Assembly (NCBI GenBank): GCA_947589495.1
Contig: CANQAK010000005.1
Coordinates: 1-56,601, forward strand
Length of the DNA: 56,601 nt
Reading direction: 5' to 3'
Origin: an uncultured Bacilli bacterium
GTDB taxonomy: Bacteria > Bacillota_I > Bacilli_A > RF39 > UBA660
In this document: positions 9,867-15,880 of the stretch, one piece after another
How the letters are laid out: each line of letters begins with the position of its first letter
How positions within the stretch are numbered: position 1 is the first letter of the stretch
The notes under the pieces: model-generated
The model's input: the letters and a program-made list of their open reading frames with translations, nothing else
Told to the model about the DNA's origin: nothing
Database searches by the model: none
Translations under genes and position numbers: made by a program

Positions 9867-10564
9867 GCTGCTCTACCTCTTCCTATTTCAAATTGTTCAT
9901 CAGGAATATCATTTATACCAACATATCCCATATCATTATTCATATTTTTTAAACTATCAAGTTCTGCTAATTCTCTTTCTAAATCTGCTCTTATTGCATT
10001 AAAACTAGTTTTTTCAGCTTCAATTTTTTCCATATCTTCATGAGCTTTTCTATATTCATTTATATCAACAATATTATTATTAATAGTATCGGCCTCATTT
10101 TGAATAGCAGGTTCAACAGTAATAATTTCTTTATTTAAAGTCTCTTTATTATCTACTGTCATATCTTTATTAAATTCTTGTTGCCAAGCTTTACTGCTAA
10201 AAAGAAATGGTTCATAAGTTCCATCTTCTTTTTTGTAAGGTTTACCTATTTGAATACAATAATTAATTTTTTTATAAATATCTATAACATTACGATTAAT
10301 CATTGAAGGATTTTGTCTATAAATATCTGATTCATGTATTTCTTCTAAAATAGCAAATTTCTTTTCAATTTCTGCTAAACCATTACCAAAAATAGTAAGT
10401 TCATGAGCTTTAGTAATTGTAACATTTTTTGAAGTTAAAAATTTAAGAATATCTTTTATCTCTTCTGTACTTACTAAAGATAATGAAACAGCATGTTTCT
10501 CTATTGCTCTTCTTCTTTCTTCTTCACTAAAATTAAATAATTCTAATTTTTCTTTTAAATCCAT
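9863..10564 (-). CDS. Helical protein of unknown function
   Basis: A 233-residue soluble protein. The N-terminus (residues about 5-60) is a helical-hairpin domain starting LFNFSEEERRRAIEKHAV and resembles its two neighbours. The middle has a KPYKKEDGTYEPFLFSSKAW stretch and the C-terminal third is a charged coiled coil (KIEAEKTSFNAIRADLERELAEL). No catalytic motif is seen. The gene lies 9 bp after the 373-codon-class gene and overlaps the 95-residue gene, so the three form one operon ending in a terminator. Confidence 0.65.
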   Translation of the reverse strand: MDLKEKLELFNFSEEERRRAIEKHAVSLSLVSTEEIKDILKFLTSKNVTITKAHELTIFGNGLAEIEKKFAILEEIHESDIYRQNPSMINRNVIDIYKKINYCIQIGKPYKKEDGTYEPFLFSSKAWQQEFNKDMTVDNKETLNKEIITVEPAIQNEADTINNNIVDINEYRKAHEDMEKIEAEKTSFNAIRADLERELAELDSLKNMNNDMGYVGINDIPDEQFEIGRGRAA

Positions 10565-10573
10565 ATTAACCTC

Positions 10574-11686
10574 CTAATATGCCATTAATGGAACTTTTTT
10601 AGGATCAAGTCCACTACTTCTTAATTTATTAATCGTATCGTCTAAATCATTTTTATTATATTTTATTAGAATTCCTGGATTTAAGTAAATGTCCAAAGGT
10701 TCTTTTCCAATTTCAATTAATTTATTAATTTTTTGTTCAAATTCTTTATCATATAATAATTCAACATTATCTATAAATAAATCTAAATTAATTTTATTAT
10801 TTTTTGCATATTCTACATTATTCTTTAAAACATTTACACTATAATTTGCTAATACTTTATCTAAATCATTACTTGTAAATTCCAAATGATCAAATCCTAA
10901 ATCTGTAAGAAGTTCAATTAACTCATCTTTCGGTGATTTTACTTCTTCTACTTCTTCATATGAATTATCTTTTACTTCTTCTTCTTTATTTTGAACATTT
11001 TCCTTTGCTTCTTGGAACACCTCAGAAATACTCATTCCCGGATGGGCAGCATTTTTTAATTTATTTTCATAATCGTATAAAGCATCTTCAGGGAACATCA
11101 TAATTTTAGCAGCTTCTCTACGTTCATCTTCATTAAAATCAAATTTTTCAAGTAAACTTGTTATTGAATCTCTAGTAATATTGATATTACCATTTAAAGC
11201 TAATTCAAAGTATTCATTTAATCTTTCTTGATTTTCAATAGCTTCATCTTTTCTAATTGCTAACTCTTCAATTGTAGCAATTGCTGTATTCATTTCAGCT
11301 TCTACCTTAACAAGTTCATCTTTAGCACTTTTTTTCTCTTCTTGAACTTTCTCAATTGTTTTAGGAAGCAATCTATTAACTTCTTCACTTAATCTATCTG
11401 GATTAAAATCAACTTTTAATTTTTCTAAAACAATCTTAAAATCATCAGTTTTAATATGACTTAAAGCATTAACAAGTTTTTCTCCTTCTTCAGCTAAAAC
11501 TCTTTCTTCCTCTGTTAAATTTTCTATTTTTTCTTGTAATGTAGTTTTTTCACTAGAAGTTCTTTCTTTAGTTTTAGTAGCAATATCTTTTTCTTGTTTC
11601 ATTTTTGCTAATATAACACTATCTTCGCCACGCAAATTATATAATTTATCTAATAGTCTTGTTATCTCTGCAGTTAACATTTTCAT
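10574..11686 (-). CDS. Coiled-coil protein with helical-hairpin repeats, unknown function
   Basis: About 370 residues. The ATG at 11686 is preferred to a GTG at 11695 because GGGAG lies eight bases before it. The first ~165 residues form a long charged coiled coil. Then comes a hairpin domain KFDFNEDERREAAKIMMFP (about 185-215), an acidic linker rich in E and K, and C-terminal hairpin repeats with an L-x-NPGILIKY motif that recalls mTERF-like or other helical solenoids. It is the first gene of a three-gene operon with two proteins that share the hairpin motif. The function is unknown. Confidence 0.65.
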   Translation of the reverse strand: MKMLTAEITRLLDKLYNLRGEDSVILAKMKQEKDIATKTKERTSSEKTTLQEKIENLTEEERVLAEEGEKLVNALSHIKTDDFKIVLEKLKVDFNPDRLSEEVNRLLPKTIEKVQEEKKSAKDELVKVEAEMNTAIATIEELAIRKDEAIENQERLNEYFELALNGNINITRDSITSLLEKFDFNEDERREAAKIMMFPEDALYDYENKLKNAAHPGMSISEVFQEAKENVQNKEEEVKDNSYEEVEEVKSPKDELIELLTDLGFDHLEFTSNDLDKVLANYSVNVLKNNVEYAKNNKINLDLFIDNVELLYDKEFEQKINKLIEIGKEPLDIYLNPGILIKYNKNDLDDTINKLRSSGLDPKKVPLMAY

Positions 11687-11764
11687 TAGAATCACTCCCT
11701 CTTATTATAAGTTCATTATAACAAAAGTGTCTTTATTTGTAAATAATAACTATAAATTTAAATT

Positions 11765-12388
11765 CTAATTATTTCTGTTAATAATATTTTTTACTTTATT
11801 TTTTATTCTTTGAATTGTATTATCAATTTGTTTACTATTTTTATTTAATATTTTTGCTATTTCTTGATAATTTAAACCTCTTATTTTTAAAACAAAAACT
11901 TCATATTCATTTTTGGTAAGTCTACTTTTTATTAAACTAATTAATTCTTTATAATCTTCTTCTTCTGTAATATTTTTAAGTGGATCATATTCACCTTCAT
12001 CACTTATTATATCCATAAGTCTTGAACCATTTTCAACATAAATAAAATCTAATGAATACATATCTTGAAGATTTCTATATTTATCTCTACTATATTTTCT
12101 TATAATACCAAATATTCTTCTTTCAATACAAACAGTTATAAATGTTGGTAATGATGCATTTCTATCATCTCTATAATTATGTAATGCATCACTAAAACCT
12201 ACACTACATTCACTATAAATTTCTTGATAATCAACATTTAAATTATTTAATTGAGAAGAATGTTTTTTTATTAAAATATTAATTATAAACTTATATTTAG
12301 CATAAAGTAAATTTTTAGCATCTTCATCATTTTCTCTATATAACATTAATAATTCATTATCATTAGTATCAACTGTATAATCTATCAT
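11765..12388 (-). CDS. sigH: Sigma-70 family RNA polymerase sigma factor, SigH-like
   Basis: A 207-residue alternative sigma factor that directs RNA polymerase to a special promoter set. Region 2 is seen in YQEIYSECSVGFSDALHNY and FITVCIERRIFGIIRKY, and region 4 in LTKNEYEVFVLKIRGLNYQEIAKILN, with the helix-turn-helix at its end. The start overlaps the rlmB stop by four bases. In Bacillus the spo0H/sigH gene also lies just after rlmB (yacO), which supports SigH against other sigma groups. What it controls here is unknown; competence or stress functions are more likely than sporulation, for which there is no evidence in the window. Confidence 0.8.
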   Translation of the reverse strand: MIDYTVDTNDNELLMLYRENDEDAKNLLYAKYKFIINILIKKHSSQLNNLNVDYQEIYSECSVGFSDALHNYRDDRNASLPTFITVCIERRIFGIIRKYSRDKYRNLQDMYSLDFIYVENGSRLMDIISDEGEYDPLKNITEEEDYKELISLIKSRLTKNEYEVFVLKIRGLNYQEIAKILNKNSKQIDNTIQRIKNKVKNIINRNN

Positions 12389-13047
12389 TTCTTAACCATC
12401 CCATATAAAAGTATACCAGCAGAAGTACTTGCATTTAAGCTATTAATCTTTCCATACATTGGAATACTTATAACAAAATCACTATTATCTAAAACTAATT
12501 TACTTATTCCCTTACCTTCATTACCAATTACTAAAACTTTTTTTGATGCATAATCTATTTGTTGATAATTTTCTCCAATCATATCAGCAGCATATACAAA
12601 ATAACCATCTTTTTTTAATGATTTTAATGCATTAACAATATTATTAACTCTAATTATTTTTACATGTTCAATTGCTCCTGCACTAGTTTTAACAACAGTA
12701 TCTGTAATTCTTACACTTCGATCTTTAGGAATAATAATACTTTTTACTCCTACACATTCACAAGTTCTAATAATTGCTCCAAAATTATGAGGATCTTCTA
12801 AATGATCTAGTACTACTACTAAATTCCCCTCTACATCTTGTAATGAATAATATTCATAATCATCTATATCTATAACAATACCTTGATGATTACCATTAAC
12901 CATTTTTTCTAAAACTTTTTTATCAACAAAATTATATTTTAAATTATTTTTCCCTAAATAATTTATATATTCTTTACTACTAATATAGATTTTTCTAATT
13001 TTATTTTTGTCAATTTCCGTTAAGATGTTTTTTCCATATACTAGCAT
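12385..13047 (-). CDS. rlmB: 23S rRNA (guanosine-2'-O-)-methyltransferase, TrmH/SPOUT family
   Basis: A 220-residue SPOUT methyltransferase that 2'-O-methylates a guanosine in the peptidyl-transferase region of 23S rRNA. It has a short N-terminal substrate-binding domain (LVYGKNILTEI) and the SPOUT knot with motif 1 DHLEDPHNFGAIIRTCE, motif 2 VIGNEGKGIS, and motif 3 IPMYGKINSLNASTSAGILLY. The start at ATG 13047 is chosen over an in-frame GTG at 13062 because AGGTGAG lies directly upstream. It is coupled to sigH by an ATGA overlap, the usual Bacilli neighbour order. Confidence 0.92.
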   Translation of the reverse strand: MLVYGKNILTEIDKNKIRKIYISSKEYINYLGKNNLKYNFVDKKVLEKMVNGNHQGIVIDIDDYEYYSLQDVEGNLVVVLDHLEDPHNFGAIIRTCECVGVKSIIIPKDRSVRITDTVVKTSAGAIEHVKIIRVNNIVNALKSLKKDGYFVYAADMIGENYQQIDYASKKVLVIGNEGKGISKLVLDNSDFVISIPMYGKINSLNASTSAGILLYGMVKK

Positions 13048-13141
13048 ATTCTCACCTAGCACTTATTGTATCATATTTTTTCCTACTTGCATAACATTTA
13101 TTTTTTAAGTATATTAATAATAAATTTATCGAGGTGTTTAC

Positions 13142-14062
13142 ATGTTTAAATATAGTTTAGATAATAAAAGATATCACACTCTTAATTATTTTTATAGAAC
13201 AAAATTTAATAGTAAAGTATTTAAAGTACCTATTGATGCCCATTTTAGTTGCCCAAATAAAATAAATAATCATGGTTGTATTTATTGTTATGAAAATAGT
13301 AAAGCTAATATTATTGATAGTAAGGCTTCTATTAAAGAACAATTTTTAAATAATATTAAAGTATTAGAAAAAAAATGGCCAAATAGTTTATATATACCTT
13401 ACTTTCAAGCTGGTACTAATACTTATGCTCCACTTAGTACTTTAAAAAATATTTATGAAGAGTTATTAAATGAACCAAAAGTTGTTGGCCTAGCTATTGC
13501 TACTAGACCTGATACTTTATCTAATGAAATACTTGATTATTTAGAAACATTAAATAAAAAAACATTTTTAACAATTGAGCTAGGCTTACAATCAAGTAAT
13601 AACAATACTTTAAAATTTATTAAAAGAGGACATGATGTTAATACATTTATTAATGCTGTAAAAGAACTTCATAAAAGACATATTTTTGTAGTAGCCCATA
13701 TTATAAATGGGCTACCCTATGAAACAGAAAAAGATATGCTAAATACTATTAAATTATTAAATAATTTAAATATTGATGGTATTAAAATACATATGTTATA
13801 TGTTTCAAAAAATACAGAATTAGCTTCTATATATGAAAAAGAAAAATTTCATATATTAACTAAAGAAGAATATATAGATATTGTTATTAAACAATTAGAA
13901 TTATTAAAACCAGAGGTAGTTATTGAAAGAATTACTGGTGATCCTATCAAAGAAGAATTAATTACTCCAACTTGGTTATTAAAAAAATTTTGTGTATTAA
14001 ATGATATTGATAAAGAAATGGTAAAAAGAAATACCGAACAAGGTATTTCATCTTCCAAATAA
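13142..14062 (+). CDS. Radical SAM protein, TIGR01212 / YhcC-YtqA family
   Basis: A 306-residue radical SAM enzyme. The iron-sulfur cluster cysteines are in FSCPNKINNHGCIYC (C, eight residues, C, two, C), a spacing typical of the TIGR01212 family (YtqA in Bacillus, YhcC in E. coli). GLQSSNNNTLKFIKRGH and HIINGLPYET are the conserved barrel motifs. Bacillus YtqA is linked to tRNA or radical-SAM modification pathways, but the substrate cannot be read from this sequence. It is transcribed away from rlmB, with ribosome binding site GAGGTG, and is followed by the conserved element at the end of the first surface-protein cassette. Confidence 0.88.
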   Translation: MFKYSLDNKRYHTLNYFYRTKFNSKVFKVPIDAHFSCPNKINNHGCIYCYENSKANIIDSKASIKEQFLNNIKVLEKKWPNSLYIPYFQAGTNTYAPLSTLKNIYEELLNEPKVVGLAIATRPDTLSNEILDYLETLNKKTFLTIELGLQSSNNNTLKFIKRGHDVNTFINAVKELHKRHIFVVAHIINGLPYETEKDMLNTIKLLNNLNIDGIKIHMLYVSKNTELASIYEKEKFHILTKEEYIDIVIKQLELLKPEVVIERITGDPIKEELITPTWLLKKFCVLNDIDKEMVKRNTEQGISSSK

Positions 14063-14093
14063 TTGTTAATAACTTCTTAGTTTTCAACAAAAT

Positions 14094-14170
14094 AAAAGGG
14101 AGGTCGTTACTTCTCCCAGGGTTAAGTTAAGTCTATTTTTACGTCTTCGTTGACGATTTTTTTATTTGTT
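14094..14170 (-). repeat. Conserved 3' two-hairpin element, copy A
   Basis: A stretch of about 76 bp just after the stop codon of the surface protein gene, nearly identical to 15799-15874. A run of 33 bp beginning GGGAGGTCG is identical, loops included. Hairpin 1 is GGGAG (14098-14102) / CTCCC (14113-14117); hairpin 2 is CGTC (14142-14145) / GACG (14152-14155). Read on the minus strand, hairpin 1 is followed by TTTT, so it may terminate transcription. Identity of loops and spacer goes beyond what a terminator needs. It could be a recognition structure for retrohoming or simply a recently duplicated end. Confidence 0.8.
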
Positions 14171-15410
14171 ATGAAACGATGTAAAATGGAGTTCCTATTT
14201 CTCCTGTACCTTCGAGTACCACATCGGACTTCAGATAGAAGACCGGGCGGATAGCATATCCAAGGCTTAAATTGCTGTAGTCAACGGCTCCACTTGGGCC
14301 CACCCACCACGCAGAGAAGGCAGCAGTCCCGGCAGCGTTGTTTCGACCCATACGAGTCATGGTCCATTCGAATCGCTCATCTGTAGATGTTTCTCCTCCA
14401 TTATTACTCATATGTATCCAACTTGTTTTACATTGTGCAGCATCTTGCCTACAACTCGATTCTGATCCTGTTCCACTTAATGCATATGCATAATCATGTA
14501 TATACATTAATCCTATTGGTTTTGATTCTGTCTTTTTTTCCCATTTTTTATCTGTTACTTCTTTTCCAGTTATTGGATCAATATATTTTGTATTTGCTTG
14601 ACCTGTTTCTATTTTATATACTGTCTCTGTTGGTATATTTGAATTTATATAACCATAACTTATATCTCCATATAACCATTGTTGTGGTTCTATTTTATTT
14701 TGTATACTACTATCTAATGTATTATAGTATGTATTATTTAATGTGCTAAATATTGTACTTTCTGGCCACTCTTTGTTTGTTGAATAATTATCCCACCATT
14801 GATGTGTACTTTCATATCTTGTTTGTTTTATTACTTTGATATTTCCTTCTTCTGTTATTCCTATGATTCGATACATGTTTTCATCTGTTCCACTACTAGT
14901 TGCATTACATCCATTTAGTCCCACTTCATTCAAACATATATAATTTTTTACTTTATTTCCTTTTAATTCATCTACACCTTGGTAACGGTACATTCCTCCA
15001 ATTGGTTCATCACTTAAACTTTCATCATTTGTTCTTGAATCTATTAATTCTTGTGGATTCTCTGGTGTTTTTTTATCAAAATATAAATAACAGTATGATG
15101 TTTTATTTGTACTTACTGTTATTTTATCACTTTCATATGTTAAACTATTTTCTATTTTTTCTCCATTATTATCCATACATCCTGACTTTTCTGTATTTAA
15201 CTTATAATCATTTCCTGGAAATATTGATTGTTCTTTATATTCTCCATCTTCCCCTTTTACCATAATAGCAAACATATTATTTTTTTCAACATCTTTTAAG
15301 CTAACTGTATCCAATGTTGCATTTACCGATTTATTCTTGCTTATAAAAACTATACTTGTTGTTAATAATAATATTAGAATTAATAATGTAATAGTTATTT
15401 TCTTATTCAT
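14169..15410 (-). CDS. Membrane-anchored surface protein with C-terminal variable segment (cassette A)
   Basis: About 413 residues. The start at 15410 fits AGGATGG upstream and aligns with the paralogue's start; an ATG at 15422 is possible. An N-terminal signal or anchor helix (residues about 3-23) ends at KNKSVNATLDTVSL, shared with the paralogue at 15881. One large domain follows, with the modules GGMYRYQG, YICL..G.NGC, MYRIIGITEEGNIKV and IGLMYIHDYAYA, and a closing RPVFYLKSDVVLEGTG. Paired cysteines suggest disulfides and export. Residues about 351-393 are encoded by a GC-rich island (variable segment). The gene is divergent from an XRE repressor. The family is unnamed to me; the function may be binding of changing ligands. 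Confidence 0.75.
   Translation of the reverse strand: MNKKITITLLILILLLTTSIVFISKNKSVNATLDTVSLKDVEKNNMFAIMVKGEDGEYKEQSIFPGNDYKLNTEKSGCMDNNGEKIENSLTYESDKITVSTNKTSYCYLYFDKKTPENPQELIDSRTNDESLSDEPIGGMYRYQGVDELKGNKVKNYICLNEVGLNGCNATSSGTDENMYRIIGITEEGNIKVIKQTRYESTHQWWDNYSTNKEWPESTIFSTLNNTYYNTLDSSIQNKIEPQQWLYGDISYGYINSNIPTETVYKIETGQANTKYIDPITGKEVTDKKWEKKTESKPIGLMYIHDYAYALSGTGSESSCRQDAAQCKTSWIHMSNNGGETSTDERFEWTMTRMGRNNAAGTAAFSAWWVGPSGAVDYSNLSLGYAIRPVFYLKSDVVLEGTGEIGTPFYIVS
14232..14360 (-). other. Candidate DGR-type variable region, cassette A
   Basis: 129 bp running from the MTR codons to RPVFYL. By hand count 72 of 129 bases are G or C (56%), against a strongly AT-rich surround. The codon run after the arginine of MGR consists almost only of codons ending in C or T (AAC AAC GCT GCC, then ACT GCT GCC TTC TCT), with GGG as the one exception. 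Compared with the two segments in the other protein there is one extra codon, and some third positions differ, so this copy is older or uses another template. Assignment as a retroelement variable region is inference. Confidence 0.55.
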
Positions 15411-15433
15411 ATTTTTATCCATCCTATATGTCC

Positions 15434-15452
15434 ATAGGTAATATTTACCTAT
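15434..15452. promoter_or_regulatory. Operator A1
   Basis: Perfect palindrome ATAGGTAATATTTACCTAT. It lies between the surface protein start (15410) and its -10 box, so a bound repressor would block early transcription. It is the first of three related sites. Confidence 0.75.
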
Positions 15453-15463
15453 ACAACAATTAC

Positions 15464-15492
15464 ATTATAGGCAAATTATGCCTAAAAGTCAA
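15464..15492 (-). promoter_or_regulatory. Promoter of surface protein A, overlapping operators
   Basis: On the minus strand TTGACT (15487-15492), 17-bp spacer, TATAAT (15464-15469): close to the sigma-A consensus. The spacer is almost entirely occupied by operator A2. An opposing weaker promoter for the repressor, TTACAT (15460-15465), 17 bp, TAAAAG, covers the same DNA on the plus strand. Confidence 0.75.
15467..15485. promoter_or_regulatory. Operator A2
   Basis: ATAGGCAAATTATGCCTAA, an inverted repeat TAGGCA-N5-TGCCTA. It fills the spacer between -35 and -10 of the surface protein promoter. Its centre is 33 bp from that of A1. Confidence 0.7.
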
Positions 15493-15510
15493 TAGGTAAA
15501 ATATAACTAT
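15492..15510. promoter_or_regulatory. Operator A3
   Basis: ATAGGTAAAATATAACTAT, an imperfect copy of operator A1, centred 25 bp from A2 and lying upstream of the -35 box. It would also cover the start region of repressor transcription. Confidence 0.6.
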
Positions 15511-15534
15511 ATTAAAATGGTGTTGGTGTTATAA

Positions 15535-15762
15535 ATGAATAGATTAAAAGAGATTCGAGAAGACAAAGATTTATTTCAAAAAGATATAGCAGAATATCTA
15601 AATGTTGATCAATCTAATTACAGTAAATATGAATTAGAAAAAATTAACATTCCCATTTCTATACTTATAAAATTAGCAGATTTTTATAATACAAGTGTTG
15701 ATTATTTAGTATATAGAACTGATGATAGAAAACCTTATCCTAAAAGTAAATTATCTAAATGA
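15535..15762 (+). CDS. Small XRE/Cro-CI type repressor (cassette A)
   Basis: A 75-residue one-domain DNA-binding protein. The helix-turn-helix spans about residues 4-60 (LKEIREDKDLFQKDIAEYLNVD, then SNYSKYELEK). The tail RKPYPKSKLSK is shared with the repressor of cassette B (RKPYPKSKLMK). It is divergent from the variable surface protein gene, with three 19-bp operators in the 124-bp gap, so it very likely represses that gene and itself. The small size without an effector domain recalls phage Cro or lysogeny-type repressors. A strong terminator follows the stop. Confidence 0.88.
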   Translation: MNRLKEIREDKDLFQKDIAEYLNVDQSNYSKYELEKINIPISILIKLADFYNTSVDYLVYRTDDRKPYPKSKLSK

Positions 15763-15766
15763 GATT

Positions 15767-15790
15767 CTACCAAATATGGTAGTTTTTTTT
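15767..15790 (+). terminator. Terminator of repressor A
   Basis: CTACCA, loop AATA, TGGTAG, then eight Ts. Placed four bases after the stop of the repressor gene. Confidence 0.88.
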
Positions 15791-15798
15791 ACAAACAA

Positions 15799-15874
15799 AA
15801 AAGGGAGGTCGTTACTTCTCCCAGGGTTAAGTTAAATCTATTTTAACGTCTTCGTTGACGAGTTTTTATTTGTT
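15799..15874 (-). repeat. Conserved 3' two-hairpin element, copy B
   Basis: Second copy of the element at 14094-14170, in the same orientation and at the same place, a few bases after the stop of the surface protein gene. GGGAG / CTCCC and CGTC / GACG hairpins are conserved with their loops. The two direct copies are 1.7 kb apart, so recombination between them could remove or exchange cassette A's repressor together with surface gene sequence. Confidence 0.8.
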
Positions 15875-15880
15875 TTATTA

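Noticed and set aside
14387-15265. Long plus-strand open frames opposite the surface protein genes (also 16180-16551 and 17191-17493)
   Set aside because: They are rich in Leu, Tyr and His from reading AT-rich coding DNA backwards, lack ribosome binding sites and match no family.
14094-15874. The repeated 3' element as an integron attC site
   Set aside because: It has GTTAA words, but no paired RYYYAAC / GTTRRRY core sites at the ends and no integrase in the window; the hairpins do not have attC form.
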